This document shows positions 1-4,891 of a stretch of 6,966 bases of DNA, piece by piece. The stretch spans positions 1 through 6,966 of the forward strand of contig CALMVM010000264.1 in assembly GCA_937873255.1 (NCBI GenBank). The letters run 5' to 3'. The notes below the pieces were generated by a model, which was not told the origin of the DNA, made no database searches, and worked only from the letters and a program-made list of their open reading frames with translations. How positions within the stretch are numbered: position 1 is the stretch's first letter; each line of letters begins with the position of its first letter. This DNA is from an uncultured Verrucomicrobiota bacterium. Its GTDB lineage: Bacteria > Verrucomicrobiota > Verrucomicrobiia > Chthoniobacterales > SZAS-18. Position numbers and translations under genes: made by a program.

Positions 1-49
1 AGCGGAGAGCGCCGTCGCCCTTCAGGACGCGCTGAGGAAAATGTCCTGA
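1..49 (+). CDS. C-terminal end of an unidentified gene (cut by the window edge)
   Basis: Reading from base 2, the first 15 codons give AESAVALQDALRKMS followed by TGA at 47-49. This looks like an amphipathic C-terminal helix, and it is the most protein-like of the three forward frames here. The gene would run rightward and converge on the leftward vapC gene, whose stop is 42 bases further on. Nothing can be said about function from 15 residues. It could also be chance, since forward frame 1 is open here as well. Confidence 0.35.
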   Translation, partial: AESAVALQDALRKMS

Positions 50-90
50 GTGTCCAACGGGTGAGCCAACGCGGGCGGCGAAGATTGTCT

Positions 91-519
91 TCAAGGTGTT
101 GGCACGAACGGCGGCGTCCAGATCGGCACCAGGCCGGATTGCTGAATCTTGCCGTCGCGGGAAAGCAGCGGCAGTTGGTGGACGCGGGCCGTGGCGACGA
201 TGAGCCGATCCGCCGGGTCGCGGTGAAAGGAGGCGGGCAACGCGGCGACCTCGGCGGCGACCGCCACGCTGATGGGCAGCACTTCGACCGCCGCACAGGC
301 CAGCGCCAGCCAGTCGGTCAGCGGACGGTCGAGCTGCAGCCGGCCCAGGTCCACGAGCATCGCCACTTCCCACAGGCTGATGTCGCAGAGCGCGGGACGC
401 TGGTCGAAAGGCAGGGCATCGAGCGCGGCGGCCTCCGTGGTGGAAAGCTGACTGCCGCCGGCGGGACCGCGCAGCCACCAGACCCAGGCGTGCGTGTCCA
501 ACAGGAGAGTAGGGTGCAT
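91..519 (-). CDS. vapC: VapC-family PIN-domain toxin (ribonuclease)
   Basis: This 142-aa protein has the layout of a PIN-domain endoribonuclease, the toxin half of a type II toxin-antitoxin pair. The N-terminal motif LLLDTHAWVWW supplies D8. ISLWEV supplies E51, DPADRLIVATA supplies D104, and LLSRDGKI supplies D122. Together these are the expected acidic metal-binding set, so the active site looks intact. The length is normal for VapC toxins. The ATG at 519 lies five bases after the TAA of the upstream antitoxin gene (TAA-GGGTC-ATG). The AAGGG that overlaps that stop can serve as ribosome binding site, so the two genes are probably translationally coupled. From family knowledge, such toxins cleave specific RNAs (tRNA or rRNA) when the antitoxin decays; the target here is unknown. 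On a plasmid the likely role is maintenance by killing or arresting plasmid-free cells. Confidence 0.88.
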   Translation of the reverse strand: MHPTLLLDTHAWVWWLRGPAGGSQLSTTEAAALDALPFDQRPALCDISLWEVAMLVDLGRLQLDRPLTDWLALACAAVEVLPISVAVAAEVAALPASFHRDPADRLIVATARVHQLPLLSRDGKIQQSGLVPIWTPPFVPTP

Positions 520-524
520 GACCC

Positions 525-887
525 TTAACTACCCACGTCGCTTGCCGCTTTTTGCAAAACAGCGATTTCGTCCTCGGAAACCACGGGTGCGAAGGGGTCG
601 CCGACGTAGTGGGCGGAGCCGCGCAGGGTCAGCCAAGGTTTGTCTTGGTGCGGCGTGCCGCCATTCCGCGTGCCCGGGGTTTGCTCGCCGACGGCCACCG
701 CGATGCCACGAACAGCCAGGTGGCGTTGGAAGCTCGCCCGATCCAGCCGGGCAACCAGTGCCGCCTGCGTCAGGGACAAGTGATCCTCCGCGAAGAGGCC
801 CACGGCCAGAGCAAGCCGGGTTTGTTCCGAAGTCAACTCGGACAAGTGGGCCGCGTGGGCAAGATCGTCTTCGAGGATGAAGGGCAT
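525..887 (-). CDS. UPF0175-family antitoxin, partner of VapC
   Basis: Starting at the ATG at 887, this is a 120-aa protein. Residues about 14-68 (LTSEQTRLALAVGLFAEDHL and on to RHLAVRGIAVAVGE) match the pattern of UPF0175 proteins, a small helix-turn-helix family often found directly upstream of PIN toxins. Residues about 69-120 would be the toxin-neutralising tail; this tail is longer than I expect for the family. The frame is open back to 1025, but the upstream residues are G/R/P-rich and look like non-coding translation. No Shine-Dalgarno sequence precedes 887 or the alternative ATG at 899. A possible promoter (TTGGCG at 926-921, 17-bp spacer, CACAAT at 903-898) would put the transcript start near 891, which favours 887 and a nearly leaderless message. 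It forms an operon with vapC and would be expected to bind its own promoter. Confidence 0.78.
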   Translation of the reverse strand: MPFILEDDLAHAAHLSELTSEQTRLALAVGLFAEDHLSLTQAALVARLDRASFQRHLAVRGIAVAVGEQTPGTRNGGTPHQDKPWLTLRGSAHYVGDPFAPVVSEDEIAVLQKAASDVGS

Positions 888-897
888 GGCAGGAAAC

Positions 898-926
898 ATT
901 GTGCCGCAAATCGGCCGTGCCGCCAA
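898..926 (-). promoter_or_regulatory. Possible sigma70-type promoter of the antitoxin-vapC operon
   Basis: On the minus strand TTGGCG (926-921) and CACAAT (903-898) are separated by exactly 17 bp. Each hexamer matches consensus at four of six positions. Transcription would start near 891, four bases before the antitoxin ATG at 887. In GC-rich DNA such matches are uncommon, but this remains a weak prediction. Confidence 0.3.
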
Positions 927-942
927 GCGTGGAAAAGGCGCG

Positions 943-965
943 GGGCTCCAGGTGCCTTGGAGCCC
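943..965. repeat. Strong hairpin upstream of the antitoxin gene
   Basis: GGGCTCCA (943-950) and TGGAGCCC (958-965) are perfect 8-bp arms. The 7-base spacer can add a G-U and a G-C pair, leaving a 3-base loop. On the minus strand the stem is followed after six bases by TTTT (936-933), so it could be a weak terminator separating the regulator gene from the toxin-antitoxin operon, or an operator for the antitoxin. It lies just upstream of the possible promoter at 898-926. Confidence 0.4.
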
Positions 966-1138
966 AAAGCGCCCCCCCCGGAGCCGCCAACCTTTGCCAG
1001 CAAAAAAAAGACGCGCGGCGCACAAAGACGGGAGAAGATTTTCTTCGCTGGGTGCCGGCAGGCCCCTCGCGGCAGGTCCGATCCCGCTCGCGGACTAATG
1101 TCGGACCGCTCGCGTCAAGCGAGCGCGAGGGCGGCGGG

Positions 1139-1173
1139 AAAAAATCTCCGGACCATTGAGGCCAAGCTGGTCC
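1139..1173 (-). terminator. Possible terminator of the first XRE gene
   Basis: Read leftward, GGACCA (1173-1168) and TGGTCC (1155-1150) form a 6-bp stem around a 12-base loop. Five bases later there is a run of six T (1144-1139). It sits 42 bases after the stop at 1215. The large loop and the gap before the T run make it a weak candidate. Confidence 0.3.
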
Positions 1174-1214
1174 TCCCACCCCACCGCATGTCCCAGCAAC
1201 ACCAGCCCGTTGTT

Positions 1215-1520
1215 TCAACGCTGGCGTGGCAGACGGACCTTCTTGGTCACGTCATCCAAAAAGGCATGCAGGTCCGCTTCGCAGCCAAGCAAATATTCGA
1301 GCCACTCCAGCAGGTCTACCCGACGTTCACCCCGTTCGGTGCGGCTGATCCAGAGCTGCGTGCGACCAATCCGGTCGGCCAAGTCCTCCTGGCTGAGTTT
1401 CGCCTTCAGGCGCGCCTGCTTGAGCTTGGCCACAACCAGTTCATAGGGCGGCGTGTAGATGGTCTTGTGGCCGGTGCGGCGCGAGCGGCGCTCGGGGCCG
1501 GCGGGGGCAGGCGAGGGCAT
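1215..1520 (-). CDS. XRE/Cro-type helix-turn-helix regulator (first)
   Basis: This is a 101-aa protein. Residues about 1-25 are a basic, Pro-rich extension. Residues about 30-80 form a single Cro/C1-type helix-turn-helix, with the recognition region around LSQEDLADRIGRTQLWISRTERGERR, typical of small transcriptional repressors and of antitoxins. The last 20 residues are helical and charged. The start at ATG 1520 is the only upstream ATG in frame before a TAG, but no ribosome binding site is visible and the true start could lie further in, because the HTH begins well after residue 20. An imperfect inverted repeat 32 bp upstream (1552-1572) is a candidate operator for autoregulation. No toxin gene is coupled to it in the window. 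The target genes are unknown. Confidence 0.8.
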   Translation of the reverse strand: MPSPAPAGPERRSRRTGHKTIYTPPYELVVAKLKQARLKAKLSQEDLADRIGRTQLWISRTERGERRVDLLEWLEYLLGCEADLHAFLDDVTKKVRLPRQR

Positions 1521-1551
1521 GGGAAGGAGCCCATGCTGACCGACGCTTTCA

Positions 1552-1572
1552 GACTATCATGTTTAGACAGTC
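1552..1572. promoter_or_regulatory. Inverted repeat, candidate operator of the first XRE gene
   Basis: GACTATC (1552-1558) and GACAGTC (1566-1572) are 7-bp arms matching as an inverted repeat at six of seven positions, around a 7-bp spacer. The site lies in a locally A+T-rich patch just upstream of the leftward XRE gene. That is where an autoregulatory operator would be expected. Binding is inferred, not shown. Confidence 0.35.
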
Positions 1573-1657
1573 CAAAATAGATTAAAATCGAGGTGTATCC
1601 GCTGCATGGTCAGCTCGCATGCTCCAGGGCTCGACCTCCGGTCTCTCCTCTCCGCAG

Positions 1658-1957
1658 TTACTTGCGCGGCGGAATTGGATGCCGCCCCGCCGCCTTGCGC
1701 GGCTTGTGCGGGGCAGCCGGCGTCAGCGCCGACACTTTTGTGTGCGGGGTTCCTTCCGCCAAAAACTCCGTGGCGCTCAACCCGTAAACGGCCGCCAACC
1801 GGTCCACCGTGCTCACTCGCACGTCTTTGGCCCCCAACTCCAGACGCTGATACCAACGTGTGTCCGCGCCGAGCAGAGCAGCGACCTGTTCCTGGGTCAG
1901 CCCGCCTTGCGCGCGCAACTCGCGCAGGCGGCCGGCGATAAACTCGACCAACGGCAT
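1658..1957 (-). CDS. XRE/Cro-type helix-turn-helix regulator (second)
   Basis: This is a 99-aa protein. Residues about 5-64 form a Cro/C1-type helix-turn-helix (IAGRLRELRAQGGLTQEQ, then VAALLGADTRWYQRLELGAK), followed by a helix ending in YGLSATEFL. Residues 65-99 are a Lys/Arg/Pro-rich tail with no recognised fold. The fold is that of a small dimeric repressor. The gene is divergent from the unknown gene starting at 2104. The region between them has two copies of ACGGTR-N6-TACCGT, one covering the -10 box of the rightward promoter. The simplest reading is that this protein represses the divergent gene and itself. It may form a cascade with the first XRE gene downstream, 137 bp away. No ribosome binding site is obvious before ATG 1957. 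Confidence 0.8.
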   Translation of the reverse strand: MPLVEFIAGRLRELRAQGGLTQEQVAALLGADTRWYQRLELGAKDVRVSTVDRLAAVYGLSATEFLAEGTPHTKVSALTPAAPHKPRKAAGRHPIPPRK

Positions 1958-1990
1958 CGGGCCAGCATCGGGAAGCCGCTGCCGGTTGAA

Positions 1991-2008
1991 ACGGTATCAT
2001 CGTACCGT
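1991..2008. promoter_or_regulatory. Operator copy 1 (ACGGTA-N6-TACCGT)
   Basis: ACGGTA (1991-1996) and TACCGT (2003-2008) are perfect 6-bp inverted arms around TCATCG. The site lies 33 bp upstream of the leftward XRE gene at 1957 and recurs 38 bp further right. The dyad is of a size a Cro-type dimer could bind. The nearby regulator is the likely ligand, by position. Confidence 0.55.
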
Positions 2009-2028
2009 GATTTTCCCTTGAGACTTTT

Positions 2029-2046
2029 ACGGTGTTTCCGTACCGT
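2029..2046. promoter_or_regulatory. Operator copy 2 (ACGGTG-N6-TACCGT)
   Basis: ACGGTG (2029-2034) and TACCGT (2041-2046) repeat the first site with one arm mismatch and the same 6-bp spacer. Shifting by one base gives TACGGT (2028-2033) and ACCGTA (2042-2047), also perfect arms with an 8-bp spacer. The right arm runs into the TATAAT box at 2046-2051, so occupancy would block rightward transcription. Confidence 0.55.
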
Positions 2047-2051
2047 ATAAT
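2046..2051 (+). promoter_or_regulatory. -10 box of the rightward promoter for the unknown gene pair
   Basis: A perfect TATAAT lies in otherwise GC-rich DNA, 52 bases before the ATG at 2104. The nearest -35-like hexamer, TTGAGA at 2018-2023, is 22 bp away, which is too far. At 17 bp the sequence is ACTTTT, a poor match. A promoter that needs help or is tightly repressed would fit the overlapping operator. Transcription would start near 2058, which rules out the GTG at 2032 as start codon. Confidence 0.45.
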
Positions 2052-2103
2052 CCATGACCCTGCTGTGGGCTTTTCCTCGCCGTGCGTCGGTCTCACCTCC
2101 CGC

Positions 2104-3255
2104 ATGAACGCCAAACGCAATCCGATCAAGCACCCGCCGGTCTCGGTGCCCTCCCCGACCAGCCCCGGTCCGCTGACGCCAACGGCCGCCGGCGGCGATG
2201 GCCCAGCCGCCGACAATCCCTGGTCGATCCCACCCTTTCCTCGCCCCGAGCCCCCGCCTCCGGTGGCCCCCGCCCGGGTTTTAGACGCCGCACGGGCAGC
2301 CTTCGAGGTGGCCGACGCTTACCGTAGCCCGCACGCCGAGACCCTTCTTTTTCTGGCCGAACGGTTGGCCGGGCCAACCTCCAGCGGCTTACCAGACCCC
2401 TTCGCGCCGGCCTTGCGCGTGCTGGCCCAGACTCTCTACGGACCGAGCAACGCACTTTGGGAAAAGGCGACGGAGGCTTTCCGCCGCCGCTATCTTTCCT
2501 CGGGCGGCTCGCCGCGCGGAGCCGAAGCAGCCGTGCGGCGCTGGCAGGCGCTGGCGGACCTTGGGCCGCAAGACCGGACCACCCTGCACGGCTGGTGCCT
2601 GTCGCAGGCCGCGGGCCGCGGTCCGGACCGCGTCTGCGCGCTGGTGGTGGCGGCGGCCAGGGAGCCCCTGTGGCCCATGCATCCATGGAGAACATCGCCC
2701 TCTGAAGAGTTTTTCCCGCCCGAATCTCTCATCGCGGCGGCGGGCTTGGTCGAGCAAGGCGGGCTGGCCACCGACGCGCACGACCGAGCAGTGCGGGCCG
2801 TTTGGAACGGATTGTTTGGCGGGCGATTGGGCACCTCTTTCCGGGCGCTGTCGCCCCTCTTTCAGGCGTTTTTGCGTTACCTGATCGTACAAATCGGGGC
2901 GGGAGGAACCGTCCCGCAGCCCACCCACAAGGTGTGGGCGGACGATCTGGCCCAGTGGGCTGGCCTGGAGCCGGGGCCGGTGCGCGCGGCTTTCGTCGCC
3001 AGAGAAGATCCGATTCGCTCGCCCGCCTATGGGCTGTCCGGGACCTGGACGGTTTTGCCCGACGCTCTCTGGAGCGACTTCGCCAACCCGCCAAGGCTGG
3101 AGGTGGGGTGGCTGGACGCACCGTCCACCGTGGGCCAAAGCGACGGCTGCCCGTGGCAGGAAGTGACGCTGACCCGCGAACTGCTGCCTTACCTGCGCCG
3201 GCTGCACCTGTACCTCGACCAGATGCCCTTGGCGGCCCACGGAAATCGACGCTGA
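2104..3255 (+). CDS. Protein of unknown function, Pro-rich N-terminus
   Basis: I do not recognise this 383-aa protein. Residues about 8-60 are Pro-rich and probably disordered. The rest is predicted mostly helical, with several tryptophans. It has no signal peptide or clear membrane segment, although residues near FLRYLIVQIG form a hydrophobic helix. Residues about 280-296 (DDLAQWAGLEPGPVRAAF) have the spacing of a helix-turn-helix, so DNA binding is possible but unproven. The frame has strong G/C third-base bias, as expected for a real gene here. The frame is open from GTG 2032, but that codon lies upstream of the -10 box, so ATG 2104 is chosen; no ribosome binding site is visible at either. 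It is divergent from an XRE regulator with a shared operator region, and 58 bp ahead of a lipoprotein gene that is probably co-transcribed. Confidence 0.7.
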   Translation: MNAKRNPIKHPPVSVPSPTSPGPLTPTAAGGDGPAADNPWSIPPFPRPEPPPPVAPARVLDAARAAFEVADAYRSPHAETLLFLAERLAGPTSSGLPDPFAPALRVLAQTLYGPSNALWEKATEAFRRRYLSSGGSPRGAEAAVRRWQALADLGPQDRTTLHGWCLSQAAGRGPDRVCALVVAAAREPLWPMHPWRTSPSEEFFPPESLIAAAGLVEQGGLATDAHDRAVRAVWNGLFGGRLGTSFRALSPLFQAFLRYLIVQIGAGGTVPQPTHKVWADDLAQWAGLEPGPVRAAFVAREDPIRSPAYGLSGTWTVLPDALWSDFANPPRLEVGWLDAPSTVGQSDGCPWQEVTLTRELLPYLRRLHLYLDQMPLAAHGNRR

Positions 3256-3313
3256 CCTTTCGCCTACCCCGGAGCCCTCCCGAGCCGCCGAGGCTACTGC
3301 CTTTCCAAACGAC

Positions 3314-3880
3314 ATGAAATTTTCTCACGCGAGACTACTTGCCCTGTCCCGCGCCGCCGGCGCTTTGGCCGCGCTAGCGCTCTGCCTGGGCTGCTCACCG
3401 CATCAAACCGACGCCCCACCCGCCGACCAGGTGCGCGCGGCCTTCGCCGCCGCCTTGCCTGCCTACCTGGCCGTAACGGAGGTCGAGACCGAGACGCTGC
3501 CCACCGCCGCCGACCAAGCCAAGGTCAACGCCAAGGTCACGGTCGCACCAAAGGACACCCTTTACGTGAACGACCGGCGCATTCCGGGCGATCCGAGCAT
3601 TCTGTTGATCAAGCCCGCGCAGGCCGCCGGGGCCAAGGTAACCCTCTACGGCAGCTTGCAGGCGCAGCACGCGCTCGACCGCTGGACATTGTCGGCTCCC
3701 GAATTTCCCAATGACCTGGCCAGCCTCGGCCAGCCCCGCAGCGCCTTCGGAGTGCAGTGTTTCGTGGCCGGCAGCCCCGAGGCCGCCGCCGCCATCAAGG
3801 CGCTGCAGGACCACGCCGACGCCCTGGAGCGGGAAATGCAAGCGCGTCAGGAAAAAGAGCGCCAGGCCAAGCAGGCATAG
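3314..3880 (+). CDS. Lipoprotein of unknown function, N-terminal part ending at an in-frame TAG
   Basis: This is a 188-aa product. Residues 1-27 are a lipoprotein signal: basic start, hydrophobic stretch LAALALCLG, then C27. The lipobox is CLGC rather than the usual L-x-G/A-C form, so lipidation is likely but not certain. Residues about 30-150 are a soluble domain I do not recognise. From about 155 a Glu/Gln/Ala/Lys-rich helix begins, apparently a coiled coil, and it is cut in mid-helix by TAG at 3878-3880. The same frame continues without another stop to 4330, and the helix simply carries on (AEQAQREAQAAKERLL). The intact protein would be 338 aa. One C-to-T change in a CAG codon would explain the stop. 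The gene follows the unknown gene at 2104-3255 by 58 bp and probably shares its promoter. Confidence 0.7.
   Translation: MKFSHARLLALSRAAGALAALALCLGCSPHQTDAPPADQVRAAFAAALPAYLAVTEVETETLPTAADQAKVNAKVTVAPKDTLYVNDRRIPGDPSILLIKPAQAAGAKVTLYGSLQAQHALDRWTLSAPEFPNDLASLGQPRSAFGVQCFVAGSPEAAAAIKALQDHADALEREMQARQEKERQAKQA
3878..3880 (+). other. In-frame amber codon inside the lipoprotein gene
   Basis: The TAG is codon 189 of a 339-codon frame. It is flanked by GCA and GCC in a run rich in CAG/GAG/GCC codons. The five complete leftward genes of the left half and the rep and partition genes end in TAA or TGA. Their stops, and those of the 2104-3255 gene and this frame at 4330, include no TAG, so this amber is the only TAG interrupting or ending a credible gene here. 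Confidence 0.8.
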
Positions 3881-4330
3881 GCCGAGCAGGCCCAGCGCGA
3901 GGCGCAGGCCGCCAAGGAGCGGCTCCTGCACGCCACGGCTCCGGGCAGCCGTTACTTGGGCACCTTGACCGATCCTAGCACGGGCCGCAGCCAGCACCTG
4001 CGGGTGACGTTTACCTCGCAGGAGGGCACTCTCCTGCGCGCCGAGGCCACGGCCCCTGACCGACCCGCCGACCACCGCCCGCTCTCGGGCGAACTGGTGC
4101 CTCCGCGCATCGACGCCGACCCCGACGCCCCCGATCCCAACAACACGAAAACCTATCCGGTCCAACTCAGCGCCTCGGCCGACGGCAAGCAGGAGACCCT
4201 CAACGGCCGCTGGGGCCTTTACTGGGGCGGCGGCGGACCTGTGCGCCTGCGCCCAACCGACCAGGGCGGCCTGGAGGGCGAGGCCATCGTCTTCGGACGC
4301 TACCTCGTGCATCTTCAGCGCGAGCCTTGA
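3881..4330 (+). pseudogene. C-terminal part of the same lipoprotein, beyond the in-frame TAG
   Basis: These 149 codons are in the same frame as the lipoprotein gene, separated only by the TAG. Residues right after the stop complete the coiled-coil helix. A beta-rich domain follows (RYLGTLTDPSTG and on to GRYLVHLQREP), ending in TGA at 4328-4330. A TTG at 3956 could start a separate 124-aa product, but it has no ribosome binding site and would begin inside a secondary-structure element. I therefore treat this as the severed second half of one gene, made only by readthrough or if the TAG is a sequencing error. The strong coding bias on both sides of the TAG suggests the change is recent. The domain is not recognised. 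Confidence 0.6.
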
Positions 4331-4432
4331 TGGCAGCGATTAGTTGGTGGGTTATCCTTCCCTTCTCCAACCGGCAGGCGAAGTATGGTGAAACCTTGTG
4401 GCTGATTAGCGGCCTTCTACTCCTTCCATGCC

Positions 4433-4530
4433 GCGCCGCAGGCGCTCTGCCGCCCGAGAAGGGCGGAACCGCCGGCTCGAAGCGCAGCGAAGAGCGTTGC
4501 CCGGCGGCCTTTGCTGCGGCGTCAGCCGCC
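4433..4530. repeat. Block of tandem GC-rich hairpins between lipoprotein gene and origin
   Basis: Four inverted repeats lie in about 100 bp. GCGCC (4433-4437) pairs with GGCGC (4441-4445). CCGCCC (4450-4455) pairs with GGGCGG (4461-4466) around GAGAA. CCGCCGG (4469-4475) pairs with CCGGCGG (4501-4507), with an inner GCTC (4475-4478) and GAGC (4492-4495). GCGGC (4516-4520) pairs with GCCGC (4525-4529) around GTCA. GGCGGC (4503-4508) with GCCGCC (4525-4530) is an alternative. No T run follows, so these are not classic terminators. They may fold in RNA downstream of the lipoprotein gene, or in single-stranded DNA next to the origin. The 68-codon open frame across 4327-4533 looks like chance. Confidence 0.45.
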
Positions 4531-4890
4531 TAATCTGTATTACCCTAATGATCTTCCTATTGGCTTGAGGGTTAAAGAGTTGACTAAAATTCTAGGGTTA
4601 CGAATGACCCATCGATTGGTGCAATGAATTGCTTTTGTGTGTTTTACGAGTTTTTCCTTCTACACTATCTCTCTTTGCTGCCCCGTTCTTCTTCTCCTCA
4701 AAACCCGGGACTTTCTCTCTTCATTACCCTGAGCGCTGAGAACGCGGTGGACTTTCTCTCTCCGTTGCCCCCACTGCATTGTCGTTAGCAGCACCATCTG
4801 CAACGCTTTTTCTCTTCATCGCCCCTATCCATCTAGGCTTTCTCTCTCCGTTGCCCCTATCTATTTTGCCCTTTCTCTCCCCGTTACCCC
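4531..4890. other. Probable plasmid replication origin
   Basis: The window's only 20-bp repeat family lies next to the stop codon of the replication initiator gene, beside an A+T-richer stretch (about 4531-4660) that contrasts with the GC-rich DNA to its left. That stretch has AGGGTTA twice (4568-4574, 4594-4600), a palindrome GCAAT-GA-ATTGC (4621-4632), and at 4622-4634 a one-mismatch fit to the IHF pattern YAANNNNTTGATW. I found no good DnaA box. The repeat part is strongly pyrimidine-rich on the plus strand. Initiator binding to the iterons and melting of the A+T-rich side is the expected mechanism, inferred from family behaviour. No gene is visible here. Confidence 0.65.
4665..4890. repeat. 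Six 20-bp iterons downstream of rep
   Basis: The consensus on the plus strand is CTTTCTCTCTCCGTTGCCCC. Copies start at 4665, 4711, 4752, 4806, 4838 and 4871, each 20 bp and all in the same orientation. The copies at 4752 and 4838 are identical. The others differ at a few positions, mostly in the CCGTTG part. A very degenerate seventh (11 of 20) may start at 4688. Start-to-start distances are 46, 41, 54, 32 and 33 bp, so only the three copies nearest rep are regularly spaced, at about three helical turns. The last copy ends one base before the rep stop codon. Confidence 0.85.
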
Positions 4891-4891
4891 C

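Larger units (their letters stand above)
888..1214. other. 327-bp intergenic region between antitoxin and first XRE gene
   Basis: No convincing gene lies here. Open frames crossing it on both strands are low-complexity G/R/P translations typical of GC-rich shadow frames. It holds the hairpin at 943-965, runs of eight C (972-979) and eight A (1002-1009), and the element CCGCTCGCG twice (1085-1093 and 1106-1114). It also contains a perfect 7-bp inverted repeat (CGCTCGC 1107-1113, GCGAGCG 1119-1125) and the possible terminator of the leftward XRE gene at 1139-1173. Confidence 0.5.

Noticed and set aside
972..1009. Runs of eight C and eight A as possible phase-variation tracts
   Set aside because: Both lie outside any credible gene and not in the spacer of a recognisable promoter.
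552..1580. 342-codon plus-strand open frame over the antitoxin, hairpins and first XRE gene
   Set aside because: It is antisense to two genes with clear domains and crosses a hairpin-rich intergenic region. It is a shadow of high GC content.
2389..3315. Long open frame antisense to the unknown gene at 2104-3255
   Set aside because: The composition is that of a GC-rich shadow frame (R/G/P/A), with no motif and no plausible start context.
3395..4312. Uninterrupted 305-codon open frame antisense to the lipoprotein gene
   Set aside because: It crosses the amber without a stop, which makes it tempting. However, its product is a low-complexity G/V/A/R chain with no recognisable domain, whereas the sense frame has a lipoprotein signal, a coiled coil and strong codon bias.
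4353..4361. TTATCCTTC as a DnaA box or TATCCT-type transfer nick site
   Set aside because: It matches the DnaA consensus at only six of nine positions, lies outside the A+T-rich part, and no relaxase gene or matching inverted repeat is nearby.
4327..4533. 68-codon open frame starting TTG-ATG at the end of the lipoprotein gene
   Set aside because: The second half is simply the translated hairpin block and there is no ribosome binding site. The hydrophobic stretch in the middle is short and unconvincing.
4580..4605. TTGACT at 4580 as a -35 box for a rightward or origin transcript
   Set aside because: No acceptable -10 box lies at 16-18 bp and no gene follows.
4665..4890. CRISPR array
   Set aside because: The repeats are 20 bp, divergent and irregularly spaced by 12-34 bp, with no cas gene. 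They fit iterons next to a rep gene.
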